42,194 bases of DNA from Myxococcales bacterium. Lineage in GTDB: Bacteria; Myxococcota_A; UBA9042. The stretch is from the NCBI GenBank assembly GCA_947491025.1, contig CANLIC010000035.1:1-42194 (forward strand). The letters are read 5' to 3'. Under the pieces are notes generated by a model that was not told the origin of the DNA, made no database searches, and saw nothing but the letters and a program-made list of their open reading frames with translations. Below are positions 32,677 to 41,410 of this stretch, piece by piece; the first letter of the stretch is position 1, and every line of letters starts with the position of its first letter. A program made the translations under genes and the position numbers.

Positions 32677-35076
32677 CTACGCCGGTGGTCGCGGTCCTGG
32701 GCGGGCTTGCCCGGGCGGCGGGTCGCGCTCGACGTTGCTGAAGTCGAACACGACGCCTTTCTCGAGGTCCAGGCGCAGGGCAGCGCTGAACTCCTTGCCA
32801 ATCTTGGACTTGAATCCCTTGACCACCGGCGTGTGGCCATCGACCAGCAGCGCCTTCGCCATGCGGGCGCTGACCTCGCGCTTGGCGACGAGATCGGGGA
32901 TGCGCAGCCCGCAGCCGCCGCAGGACCAGCCGAAGCGGCGGGCGCGCACCTCCTCCTGGCAGCGTGGGCAGCGGCCGAGGGCAGCGCCGCCCTGGTTGAC
33001 GGCGGCCGCCATCGATCGGGCAGCCTCGGTCGGGGCTGCTCCCAGGATGGCGGCACAGGTTTGCCGAACGAAGGCGCGGACATCCGCACGAAAAGCCTCG
33101 ACGTCTTCGCCGCGCTCCGCGATCGCGTGCAGCCGGGCCTCCCAGCTGCCGGTCAGCCGAGGCGACGCCAGCTCGGGCGCAGGCAGCATCTGCAACAGTG
33201 CCCTGCCCTGCGGCGATGGTATCAGCTGATTCTGATCGCGGACGACGTAGCCACGGGCGATCAGGGTCTCGACGATCGCGGCGCGGGTGGCCGGAGTGCC
33301 GAGGCCGCGCGCTTTCATCGCCCGTGCCAGCTCCTGGTCGTCGAGCTCGTCACCGGCGCGCTCCATGGCGCCGAGCAATGTGCCTTCGGTGTGCGGAACC
33401 GGCGGCCGCGTCTGGCCTTTCACCGCCTTGGCCGACTTGACCTTGGCCGCCTCGCCGACCTCCACCGCCGGCAAGAGGCGCTCCTTGGCGGCGGTCGCCG
33501 GCGGATCGATGGCGCGCCAGCCCTTTTCCAGCTCGGTCCGACCGCGAGCGTGCAGCCGGTCGGCGCCGACGGCGACCACCACCTGCGCGATGGCGAAGAC
33601 GGCGTCGCCGGCGAATGCGCCGAGCAACCGACGGGCGACAAGGTCGAAGATGCGCTTCTCGTCCGGGCTGAGGTTGGCCCGGCGCGGATCGTTGCCGGTG
33701 GGCAGGATGGCGTGGTGGTCGCCGACCTCGGCGTCGTCGACGAAGCGCTTGCCAAGAACAGCCGGCCCGGCCTGAAGGGCGAAAGCCGCGGACTCGGCGT
33801 AGGGCCCGAAGTGGAGCGCTCGCAGCGCCGCGGGCAGCGTCTCGACCACGGCGTTGGAGAGGTGGCGCGAGTCGGTACGCGGGTACGTCAGCAGCTTGTG
33901 CTCTTCATAGAGGGCCTGCGCCAGCTCCAGGGTCTTGGTCGCCGAGTACTTGAAGCGCTTGTTGGCCTCGCGCTGCAGCGTCGTCAGGTCGTAGAACAGC
34001 GGCGCTCGCTCCCGGCTCTGCTGCCTCCGCGCGAGCACCACCTCGCCTGTCTGGCCGCGCAGGCGCGCCACCACGGCGTCGGCTTGCTCCTTGCTCGGCA
34101 GACGGTCGCGGCGCGGGGCATCGCCCTTGGGCGTGGGCTTGTCGGCGTCCTCGTCGTCATCGAGGGCGAGATCGGCGCTGGGGTCTCCTTCGGCGCCGGC
34201 CTCCACCGGCGCCCCGTCGCCGCCCGTTCCGCCCGCGCCGGGCTGGCTGGCCGCTTGCGCCGTCGCGACCTGCGCCGGGGTGGCGATCCACAGCGCCTCC
34301 CAGCTGCCGGCAGGGGCCTCGAGTGTCGCCTTGACTTGGTGGTACTCCTCGGCGGCGAAACGGTCGATCTCCTCGGCCCGCCGCACCAGGATCGCCAGCG
34401 TCGGCGTCTGGACCCGACCGACCGACAGCAACGGTGCGTCTTGCGTCAGCGCCCGCAGGTGCAGGGTCATCGCCCGCGTTGCGTTGAGGCCTACGAGCCA
34501 GTCCGCTTCGCTGCGGGCGCGTGCGGCTTGCTCAAGCCCCCGCACCTCGGAGATGGGGCGCAGGGCTGCCAGGCCGTCGCGCAGGGCGGCCTCGGTCATG
34601 GCGCTGACCCAGAGTCGCGCCGACGGTGCCTTGCAGCCGGCAAGCTCGTAGGCGTAAGCGAAGATGAGCTCGCCTTCGCGCCCGGCGTCGCAGGCGTTGA
34701 TCACGCGGCGCAACCCTCGGTCGCGCAGCAGACGGCGCACCACCTGCCACTGGTCGGCACCCTCGCGGCGCGGCTCGAGCATCATCGACTCGGGCAACAT
34801 CGGCAGGGTGTCGGGGCGCCACGACTTCCACTCGGCGCGGTACTGCTCGGGCGCAGCCAGTTGGACCAGATGCCCGACGCACCAGGTGACGCGAATCGGC
34901 CTCCCCTGCAGCGACCCTCCAGCGAGGAAGCCATCCTGTCGCTGGCGGGCGCCGACCACGGCGGCGATGTCGCGGGCAACCGAGGGCTTCTCGGCGACGA
35001 TGAGGTCGAATGCCTCCTCTGCCGGCGCCTGAGCGGCTTGGGCGTCGCTGCGGCCTGTACCGCGCGCCTTGTTCAT
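32677..35076 (-). CDS. topB: DNA topoisomerase III (type IA)
   Basis: A 799-residue type IA topoisomerase, which passes single DNA strands through a transient 5'-phosphotyrosine break. Visible are the Toprim motif FDLIVAEKPSVARDIA and NACDAGREGELIFAYAYELAG, SVGRVQTPTLAILVRRAEEI, the catalytic Tyr398 in LLTYPRTDSR, DHHAILPTG, LGTPATRAAIVETLI, then a C-terminal zinc module (CPRCQEEVRARRFGWSCGGCG) and a topoisomerase C-terminal repeat (VVKGFKSKIGKEFSAALRLD). An Ala/Gly/Asp-rich insertion of about 60 residues (around 245-305, with DLALDDDEDADK) splits the domain after the QTPTLA motif and looks disordered. ATG 35076 overlaps the previous stop (ATGA). Its place in a membrane-protein operon is odd. 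Confidence 0.92.
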   Translation of the reverse strand: MNKARGTGRSDAQAAQAPAEEAFDLIVAEKPSVARDIAAVVGARQRQDGFLAGGSLQGRPIRVTWCVGHLVQLAAPEQYRAEWKSWRPDTLPMLPESMMLEPRREGADQWQVVRRLLRDRGLRRVINACDAGREGELIFAYAYELAGCKAPSARLWVSAMTEAALRDGLAALRPISEVRGLEQAARARSEADWLVGLNATRAMTLHLRALTQDAPLLSVGRVQTPTLAILVRRAEEIDRFAAEEYHQVKATLEAPAGSWEALWIATPAQVATAQAASQPGAGGTGGDGAPVEAGAEGDPSADLALDDDEDADKPTPKGDAPRRDRLPSKEQADAVVARLRGQTGEVVLARRQQSRERAPLFYDLTTLQREANKRFKYSATKTLELAQALYEEHKLLTYPRTDSRHLSNAVVETLPAALRALHFGPYAESAAFALQAGPAVLGKRFVDDAEVGDHHAILPTGNDPRRANLSPDEKRIFDLVARRLLGAFAGDAVFAIAQVVVAVGADRLHARGRTELEKGWRAIDPPATAAKERLLPAVEVGEAAKVKSAKAVKGQTRPPVPHTEGTLLGAMERAGDELDDQELARAMKARGLGTPATRAAIVETLIARGYVVRDQNQLIPSPQGRALLQMLPAPELASPRLTGSWEARLHAIAERGEDVEAFRADVRAFVRQTCAAILGAAPTEAARSMAAAVNQGGAALGRCPRCQEEVRARRFGWSCGGCGLRIPDLVAKREVSARMAKALLVDGHTPVVKGFKSKIGKEFSAALRLDLEKGVVFDFSNVERDPPPGQARPGPRPPA

Positions 35077-37046
35077 CTCGAGGTCGCCTCCGCCGCCGCT
35101 TCCGCTGCCCTGGCTGAGGCGCCCTGCCCCGCCGATCCAGGTCGCAGGATCGCCGCGCTGGGATCGCCGCTCGGCGGTACGCCAAAGAGCGTCATGTGCT
35201 GCGGGGGTCGCCATGTTTCCCCGACGGCGATGGGCTGCCAGCGCTCCCAATCGCGCGCGGTCGGGGCCAGCAAGAGCCAGCGCGGATCCTCGAGCGGCGC
35301 CTCGAAGTCGAAACGGACCCGCAGCAGGCCGGCCGCGTCGCGTGCCTCGACCGTCGCTCGGATGCCGCTAAACGCCCGCACCTCGCCGGTGCTGGGGAGC
35401 CGGTCGGGCGCCGCCAGCAGGCCTTCGACCATCGTGGCAAAGAGCGGGAGCTGCGGGCTCTCGGCGATGAGTGTGCTCGGCCCTTTGCGGGTCAGCGTCA
35501 GCCCGGGCCGCTGCAACGTGAGCAAGGCCCAGCTGCGCTGAACGGGCAGGCCGTTGGCGGGGCGCGCATACGCTGGGTAGAGCCCAACCCCGACGTCAGG
35601 CGCGACGACGGCCACGACGCGTTTGCCGCCGGCGTCGGCCAGGGCGGAGCCGCTGTCCCAGGCGCGGACGGCATGCGAGACGAGGGTGATGACGAGGGTC
35701 ATGGCAAGGGCGCTGACCGGCGCGAGGTAGAGATGCAAGGTGCGCAGGGCGCGTGCGACCCAGCGGCGCGGGCCTTGCGACGCTGCCCAGCCGGCGCCGA
35801 CGGCCTGCCAAGTGAGGGCGAGCAGTCCAGCTGCGGCGACGCCCGAGACGCCGAGCACGCGGTGGGACGGCAGGGTCGCAACCGACGGGAGCTGCGCCAG
35901 GAGGCCCCCCACCGCGAGGCCCAGCGCCGTGGCCCGGCGCGGATCGCCCGCCGGCAGGGCCCGCAGCAGCACCATGAGCAGCGAGATTCCGGCGCCGAGC
36001 CCGAACGCCGTGAAGAGCGGGCGCGCCCCGGGCATGGTCGCGGTGACGTCGGGCGGCAGGTTGAGCAGCAGCGCGCCCACCAAGGTCGGCAGCCGCCACA
36101 GCGACTCCCAGACGAACTCGCCGGGCTGGCGGAGGGGATCGATGTAGACGGCGGAGTCGCGCGCGCCGTAATCGCCGGCGACCCAGGCCCCGACCCAAAT
36201 CGCGCCGACCACCGACAGGGGCCACAGCCCGCGCAAGCGAAGCGCGAGGTGGCCAGCACCCCAATTCAGCGTCGACTCGCCGGGGCCCGTTCCGATGCCG
36301 GGGCCTACGCCGTCGGGCCGGGCCGTCGGGGCGCCGACCGCAGTCCACCCGACCAGCAGCGCGACCACACCGACCGCCGCCTCGCCCGCAAGCAGCGCAG
36401 CCAACAAGAGCGCCGCCGCCAAGGCCTTGCCGCGCCCCGGCCGGACGGCACCAGGGGCGCTGGCGTCGAGCCAGGCGCAGGCGCCGAGCGCGCCGATGCA
36501 GAGGCTGATGTTGCCGTTGCGCGCGGCGGTCCACGTCGCGGCCAACCAGCGGGCGTCGTCGATGACCCAAAGCAACGCGGCGATATCGGCCACCCTGGCT
36601 GGCCACAGCGGCGAGGGCAACAGCCGTCGCAGCAACGCGCGCACGCCGAGGGCAGCTGCGGCGGCCCAGAGCAGCGTGTGCAGGTGGTGCAGCGCCGCGT
36701 GGGGCCCGAGGACGTGGTGGTCGAAGACGTGCGTCAACGCCGTCACCGGCCGCAGGAAGGCGAGCTTGAGCGTGGGCGACATCCACCAGGCGTAGCCAGA
36801 TTCGACGACGGGCAACCAGTCCTCGGGGCGCCCGCTGGCGAAGCGGAACAGGTCGAAAAGCGGGTCTTTGCTCACTGGGTGGCTACCGAGCAGCATCGTG
36901 CGATGGACGTGGTCGTCGGCGATCCAGCCGGCAGCGATCGCCGGGCACGCCAGCAGCAGCGCCAGGGCCGCCACGGTGCGGCCGCGTCCCCACCAGGGGC
37001 GCGAGGTGGCAGAGGCGCTGAGGTCGACGCCGGGCGGCGCGCTCAA
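35073..37046 (-). CDS. polytopic membrane protein, GT-C glycosyltransferase-like
   Basis: A 657-residue protein. After the first span (VAALALLLACPAIAAGW) comes an acidic pair, D44-D45, in a loop (IADDHVHRT), the hallmark place of the catalytic Asp in GT-C glycosyltransferases that use lipid-linked sugars. About ten further spans follow. The last 190 residues are a soluble, probably periplasmic domain (GLYPAYARPANGLPVQRSWALLTL, VRVRFDFEAPLEDPRWLLLAPTARDWERWQP). The start is TTG 37046, overlapping the MscS stop as TTGA. Its own stop overlaps the topoisomerase ATG. The GT-C reading rests on topology and the acidic pair, so a different membrane function is possible. Confidence 0.65.
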   Translation of the reverse strand: MSAPPGVDLSASATSRPWWGRGRTVAALALLLACPAIAAGWIADDHVHRTMLLGSHPVSKDPLFDLFRFASGRPEDWLPVVESGYAWWMSPTLKLAFLRPVTALTHVFDHHVLGPHAALHHLHTLLWAAAAALGVRALLRRLLPSPLWPARVADIAALLWVIDDARWLAATWTAARNGNISLCIGALGACAWLDASAPGAVRPGRGKALAAALLLAALLAGEAAVGVVALLVGWTAVGAPTARPDGVGPGIGTGPGESTLNWGAGHLALRLRGLWPLSVVGAIWVGAWVAGDYGARDSAVYIDPLRQPGEFVWESLWRLPTLVGALLLNLPPDVTATMPGARPLFTAFGLGAGISLLMVLLRALPAGDPRRATALGLAVGGLLAQLPSVATLPSHRVLGVSGVAAAGLLALTWQAVGAGWAASQGPRRWVARALRTLHLYLAPVSALAMTLVITLVSHAVRAWDSGSALADAGGKRVVAVVAPDVGVGLYPAYARPANGLPVQRSWALLTLQRPGLTLTRKGPSTLIAESPQLPLFATMVEGLLAAPDRLPSTGEVRAFSGIRATVEARDAAGLLRVRFDFEAPLEDPRWLLLAPTARDWERWQPIAVGETWRPPQHMTLFGVPPSGDPSAAILRPGSAGQGASARAAEAAAEATSR

Positions 37047-38536
37047 GACATTCCGAACAGGCCACGCATGCGGCCGAGGATCTGCGCCGCCAGGGAGCGG
37101 GTCTCCTCTTCGGTCGGCGGCGCTGCGTTCGCCGCGGCGAGGCGGCGCTGGCTGCGCAGTCTGCGCTCGGCGACCTTCTCGGTGATGGTCTGGGCCAGCG
37201 CCGGCCGCTCTACGACCAGCTGCTCAAGGTCGGGCTTGCGGACCTCAAAGGCGACGATGTCGGTGGCACAGCGCACCGTCGCGGAGCGCGGCTCGCCGGT
37301 CAGCAGGCTCATCTCGCCAAAGAACTCGCCGGCGCGGATCTGCCCGACGAGGACCTCCTCGCCCGGGGCGGCGCCGCCCTTGGGCACGAGCACCTCGAGC
37401 AGGCCCTCGACGAGGATGTACATCGACTCGCCGGCCTCGCCGTGACGCACCACGTCGGAGCCGCGCCCCATGCGGACCTCGCGCACTGTGGTGGCGAGCT
37501 GGGCGAGCTCGGTCGGCTGCAGATCGCTGAAGAGATCGACGCGGGCGACGATCTGCTGGCGGTGGTGCCGGGTATCGAGCTGGCGCGTCGGCAGCTCGGC
37601 GGTAAAGACGTCGTACTTGTCGTAGGCGAGCGTGAGACCGGCCCGGTGCAGCTGATCGAGCACGGCCGAGGCCACCTGGTGGCGCCCCTTGGAGGGCGAC
37701 GTCTCCGAGCAAACCAACCAGTAGCGGATCTCGTACTCGACGCCGGTGCGGGTCGGCCCGTAGACGCGGACCTTGGGCGCTGGGGAATCGAGCACGCCCT
37801 TGGCCGTGCGAACGCCGGCTTCGAGGATGCGCAGCGCGCGCTCTGTCGGAACGTCGAAGTCGAGGCAGAAGCGCATCTCGAAGCGGCTCTCGACCCGCGG
37901 CCGCGTCAGATTGACCACGATCTCGCGGGCGATCCAGCCGTTGGGCACGCTGACCATGGTGCCGTCGACGCAGCGCAGGCGGGTGCTGCGCCAGTTGCTC
38001 TCGACGACCTCGCCGATGATGTGCTCGCGCGCGCGGTTCGAGAGGCGAATCCAGTCGCCGATTTGGAAGGGCCGATCGACGTTGAGCGCGATGCCAGAGG
38101 CGACGTCTGCGATCATCGACTGGAGCGCGAAGCCGAGCACCAGGCCCACGACGCCGGAGGTCGCCCACAAGCCGGTGACGTCGAGATCGAAGACCAGCGC
38201 CAACATACCGCTGACGGCGGTGGCGAAGATGGCCGCCGCGACGACGTCTTCCAGCAAGGTCGGGACCTTGCCGCCGAGCCGCCGCGCCGCGATGCCGTCC
38301 CAGACCAGGAACTTGAGCATGCGGACGAGCAGCCAGGCGCCAGCGATCCAGATCGCGGCCAGCAGGCCGCTGCGCGCGACCTTGGCGGTGGCGTCGAGCG
38401 TGTGGCCGAGCTGGACGAAGAGGTCAGGCCAAATCAGGGTCGGCGCCAACAGCAGGCCGAGCACCAGCAGCGGTCCGCGCAGCACGCGAAGGCCCGTGCG
38501 CTGCTGCGCTTTCGGCTTGTCTTGAGGCGATTGCAT
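37043..38536 (-). CDS. MscS-family channel with C-terminal cyclic-nucleotide-binding domain
   Basis: A 497-residue protein from ATG 38536. Three N-terminal spans lead to the MscS core: TSGVVGLVLGFALQSMIADVASGIALNVDRPFQIGDWI (pore helix and start of the beta domain), VVESNWRSTRLRCVDGTMVSVPNG, then the alpha/beta vestibule. After a linker (residues about 345-470) comes a CNMP-binding fold: LFSDLQPTELAQL, VRHGEAGESMYILVEGLLEV, and the phosphate-binding cassette GEFFGEMSLLTGEPRSATVRC, which keeps the Glu and Arg that hold the cyclic nucleotide. Such fusions (bCNG channels) are ligand-gated and often lose mechanosensitivity. A good promoter lies at 38584-38612. It is the first gene of an overlapping three-gene operon. 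Confidence 0.9.
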   Translation of the reverse strand: MQSPQDKPKAQQRTGLRVLRGPLLVLGLLLAPTLIWPDLFVQLGHTLDATAKVARSGLLAAIWIAGAWLLVRMLKFLVWDGIAARRLGGKVPTLLEDVVAAAIFATAVSGMLALVFDLDVTGLWATSGVVGLVLGFALQSMIADVASGIALNVDRPFQIGDWIRLSNRAREHIIGEVVESNWRSTRLRCVDGTMVSVPNGWIAREIVVNLTRPRVESRFEMRFCLDFDVPTERALRILEAGVRTAKGVLDSPAPKVRVYGPTRTGVEYEIRYWLVCSETSPSKGRHQVASAVLDQLHRAGLTLAYDKYDVFTAELPTRQLDTRHHRQQIVARVDLFSDLQPTELAQLATTVREVRMGRGSDVVRHGEAGESMYILVEGLLEVLVPKGGAAPGEEVLVGQIRAGEFFGEMSLLTGEPRSATVRCATDIVAFEVRKPDLEQLVVERPALAQTITEKVAERRLRSQRRLAAANAAPPTEEETRSLAAQILGRMRGLFGMS

Positions 38537-38583
38537 GGCGATCTCGGCGGCGCGGCGCTCTGGGTAGAAGAGCGGTCGCGCCG

Positions 38584-38612
38584 AGTGTAGGCACCCTGCC
38601 GGCAAAGCTCAA
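38584..38612 (-). promoter_or_regulatory. sigma70-like promoter of the mscS-like operon
   Basis: On the minus strand TTGAGC, an exact 17-base spacer, and TACACT (each box four of six matches). Transcription would begin near 38577, some 40 bases before ATG 38536. It is the best promoter match in the window. Confidence 0.5.
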
Positions 38613-38901
38613 CGCGGCTGCGGTCGGCCCGCAGGGCTATCGCAAAGTCCGGAGCGAAAGACACCCTCACCCCCTCACCCCCTCTCCCGTCGGGCGGGAG
38701 AGGGGCGACATGACAATGAATTCAGTGCCCCCCTCTCCTGCTTCAGCGGGAGAGGGGGTGCCGCGAAGCGGCGGGGGTGAGGGTCGTAGGCGCTGACGTC
38801 GACTTTGCGACCGCCCTGGGTTGGCCCGGGTGAGGATCCAAACTTGGGGTCTGGAATGGGCGCCCCCCCGGCACCGCCCATGGCGTCGCAGCCGGGCTTG
38901 A
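38613..38901. other. non-coding stretch with REP-like element
   Basis: Holds the REP-like element at 38663-38784. The 117 bases after it, up to the first in-frame codon of the TnpB remnant, show no gene, ribosome site or clear repeat. Confidence 0.5.
38663..38784. repeat. REP-like palindromic element with three hairpins
   Basis: Outer inverted repeat ACCCTCACCCC (38663-38673) / GGGGTGAGGGT (38774-38784). Inside are three hairpins: CCCCTCTCCCG / CGGGAGAGGGG (38679-38705), a C/G-rich stem CCCCCTCTCC... / ...GGAGAGGGGG (38729-38758), and GCCGC-gaa-GCGGC (38760-38772). The ACCCTCACCCC...CTCTCCCG...CGGGAGAGGGG pattern is a common intergenic repeat in many GC-rich proteobacterial genomes, probably mobilised in trans. 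Confidence 0.75.
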
Positions 38902-39222
38902 GCTTGGTACCTCACAGGCGGAGCGTGGCGCCGCATCTTCCTCGCTGCGGCGCCCTGCGACATGCGGCGGGGCTTCCACGGTCTGCTCACCGAGGTCGGC
39001 GGCCGCTGGAGCCAACAGGACCCAATCGGCGGCAACCTGTTTGTCTTCGTCGCCCGCAACCGCTCGTGCCTGAAGGCATTGTGGTGGTCTCAGGGCAGAC
39101 TGTCCCTGTACAGCAAGCGCTTGGAGACTGGCGCGTTCCGGCTGCCAGCCACCTCAGAAGGCCAACTCTCTGTCGCCATCGGAGCCGCCGATCTGGCCAT
39201 GCTGTTCGATGGCATCGACTGG
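38902..39222 (+). pseudogene. IS66-family TnpB (Orf2) remnant
   Basis: The frame from 38902 reads WRRIFLAAAPCDMRRGFHGL, then DPIGGNLFVFVARNRSCLKALWWSQGRLSLYSKRLETGAFRLPA and AMLFDGIDW. This matches the IS66 accessory protein TnpB (pattern YLATGPTDMRKGFDGL, G.LFVFRNRR...KVLWWD..G..L..KRLE.GRF.WP, GIDW). The normal N terminus and any in-frame start with ribosome site are missing: a stop stands at 38899-38901. No IS66 tnpA or tnpC is next to it. It is therefore an internal fragment. An ATG at 38962 is simply the conserved Met of DMRRGF. Confidence 0.75.
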
Positions 39223-39579
39223 CCTGCGTCATCCGGCAACAACTTCAGTTACCTGGCAGGCGGCGCGGGTAGCTGCGATCGCACTGGGCTGACCTGCCTT
39301 GTCGAAACGTCTCACCGCCCTGACTACCAGCAATGGCTGTGGTCTGGCTGGGCGTTCATTGCTGGCCGTTTCCGATGCAGCAGCTCGCCGCGTTCACGCC
39401 ACCGCTCCCGACCGCCGATGACAACGAGCACGTCTGGCTGGTCTACGGCATCGGGCTGCCCACGGAGACGCCGCTGCTGGCCTGCACCACGGCTGCGACG
39501 GCCAACGGAATGAGCGACAGCCGGGCGCGCCCGGAGGGCAGAGGCAAAAAAGGCTTGCCCCCCCGTCAGTTGCAGTAAG
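39223..39579 (+). other. possible frameshifted gene remnant
   Basis: After the TnpB end the same frame continues as plausible protein (SYLAGGAGSCDRTGLTCLVE, then YQQWLWSGWAFIAGRF) and then turns Arg/Ser-rich near 39375. From there another frame looks coding (FPMQQLAAFTPPLPTADD, NEHVWLVYGIGLPTETPLLA) to about 39520. A one-base shift would join them. No family is recognised. An inverted repeat GGCAA / TTGCC (39543-39559) and a weak promoter (TTGCCC, 15 bases, TAAGAT, 39555-39581) follow. Confidence 0.3.
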
Positions 39580-39723
39580 ATGCCCACAGTCGATCCGACG
39601 CGGGCCGCCAGGGCCAGACCACCCACGTTCGAGGGAGCATCGAAGCCACCGCCCAGCGGCACCGGTGCTCGCGGGCGACCAGCAAACCCCATCTCCAGGG
39701 TTCACTCTGCGACAGGACCTCCC

Positions 39724-41364
39724 ATGACAATCACGCATCTGTTCCCCAACAAGGCCGTCAAGTACGCGACCGGGCAGCGTCTGGTCGTCCGCGTGAACAC
39801 CGTCGTGACGTTCGATGTCGCGGACTACGTGCAGAACCTGACGCGCGAGTCCACGACTTACGACTGGTCGTGGGATTGGGGCGACGGCAAGATCGACCAG
39901 GGCGCCTCTCCAACCCAGACCCATACCTACGCCTGCCCAGGTCGCTACACGATCGTACTGCAGACCAACATCAACGACGCCGTCCAGACCTGGAGCTGGC
40001 AGGTCGACGTCGTGCTGGCTACCAGCCAATTCGAAGTGGATGCGCAGCCGGCGGTGCCCTGGGTGGGAGCAGCCCAAGCGACCTTCGCTTCCGGCGACCA
40101 GGTCCGCCACGTCGTCGTGCCTCTGCCGAATCTCTGCGCCGTGGGCATCGACGTCGGGGCAACGGTCGGCGATTGGGGGACGACCGGCGCGCTTGCGCCG
40201 ACGACCGCAGCGTTCGCCAAGGCGATCGACGTCGCCGCCACCCGCTGGCAGAATGCGTATGCCTCTGGCTTCGGCCGGATGCCCATGCCTCGCTCGCCGC
40301 TGGAGTGGGGCGTATGGGCGCACACGGCCATGGACGCGGTAGCCGTCGGTGTCAGCGACGCGCTGCTGACCACCGTCGCCGACCTGGAGCTCCGCTGGCG
40401 AGAGGCCCTGCGCGACCCCGGCAGCGGCCATCTGCTCAAGCCGATGGGGGCTGCGCTTTCGGCGCTGGTCGCTGGCGTCAGCGGCATCTCGACGCTGAGC
40501 AGGCCCGGATGGACCGCGGACGCGGCCTACGTCGGCGCGGGCGACCGTTCGGTGCACGCCGCCGACGTGATGCGCTGGCTCGAGTACGCGCTGCGCGAGG
40601 CGAATGACCAAACCCCGGTCGACAGCGCGCTGACAGCACGGTGGCGGCGGCTGGCCCAGCTCTACCTCGGCCATTTGCCAGCGCTCGATCACGATGAAGC
40701 TTGGGCTTGGGAGGTCGCGCAGGCGGCGATTCAGACCGTCTACGCGCTGTACCAAGACCTCGGTCAGGCCAACAACACAAGCAACGCGCAGATCTTGGTG
40801 CTGGCCAATCCCCGGACGGGGCATGTCGGCCTCCGACTCATCGACGAGTCGGCGCCGATGTGGGCCGCGTGGACGGTCGGCCCGGGCGGCGGGGTCGACG
40901 ACACGCCGACGCTGCAAGACATGGTGTGTGAGCGCGGCAACCCGGCCGGCAGCCATGTCCGCTGCCGCGGCGTCGGCGTTTTCGCCAGCTCGCCGGCGAC
41001 CCAGGCGCCGTGGACCTGGGACATGCGGCGCTTCGAGTCGCTGCTGGACGTGCGGCTGCGTGCGAAGGATCCGGTGCTGACGGCGACGACGACCGGCGTG
41101 AGCACGCTCGGCGACGAGTCGGGGCTGGCAGCAACGCGCGCCCTGTTGCCTGATGGCGCCATCCGCACCTACGTCGAGCCCTCGGGCTCGAACCTGCTGG
41201 CGGCAGACGTGGTTCGCCCCGGACTGCCGCTCGACGCCTTCGACTGGGCGCGTGGCGGCCTGCGTCCACACGCTGCGTTGCAGCTCTGGTCGCGGCAGCG
41301 CGGTGGCAGCCTGGGCTCGACCTACGACATGCCGGTGCTGACGCCGATGCCGCGGCGGGAGTAG
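39724..41364 (+). CDS. PKD-domain protein of unknown function
   Basis: A 546-residue protein from ATG 39724 (AGGA upstream; an upstream in-frame GTG/ATG would add a Pro/Arg-rich stretch). Residues about 10-95 are a PKD-type beta sandwich: TVVTFDVADYV, YDWSWDWGDGKIDQG, THTYACPGRYTIVLQT. The middle is helical (AFAKAIDVAATRWQNAYA, LLTTVADLELRWREALRD, WAWEVAQAAIQTVYALYQDL). The C-terminal third is beta-rich with two Cys (MVCERGNPAGSHVRCRGVGVF). PKD domains normally sit in secreted proteins, but no signal peptide is visible, so it is either cytoplasmic, exported otherwise, or misses its N terminus. Beginning just after an IS remnant, it may be an N-terminally truncated gene. The following lipoprotein gene is 46 bp on. 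Confidence 0.65.
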   Translation: MTITHLFPNKAVKYATGQRLVVRVNTVVTFDVADYVQNLTRESTTYDWSWDWGDGKIDQGASPTQTHTYACPGRYTIVLQTNINDAVQTWSWQVDVVLATSQFEVDAQPAVPWVGAAQATFASGDQVRHVVVPLPNLCAVGIDVGATVGDWGTTGALAPTTAAFAKAIDVAATRWQNAYASGFGRMPMPRSPLEWGVWAHTAMDAVAVGVSDALLTTVADLELRWREALRDPGSGHLLKPMGAALSALVAGVSGISTLSRPGWTADAAYVGAGDRSVHAADVMRWLEYALREANDQTPVDSALTARWRRLAQLYLGHLPALDHDEAWAWEVAQAAIQTVYALYQDLGQANNTSNAQILVLANPRTGHVGLRLIDESAPMWAAWTVGPGGGVDDTPTLQDMVCERGNPAGSHVRCRGVGVFASSPATQAPWTWDMRRFESLLDVRLRAKDPVLTATTTGVSTLGDESGLAATRALLPDGAIRTYVEPSGSNLLAADVVRPGLPLDAFDWARGGLRPHAALQLWSRQRGGSLGSTYDMPVLTPMPRRE

Positions 41365-41410
41365 GCTGCAGGCGACGGAGGCGTTGCTTGGCGCGACGCG
41401 AGGAGGGGGC

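Noticed and set aside
29529..32741. 1070-residue plus-strand open frame over ppdK
   Set aside because: The minus strand encodes a complete pyruvate phosphate dikinase; the plus-strand reading has no signature.
32707..35541. 944-residue plus-strand open frame over the topoisomerase gene
   Set aside because: Topoisomerase motifs are on the minus strand; the plus frame is low-complexity.
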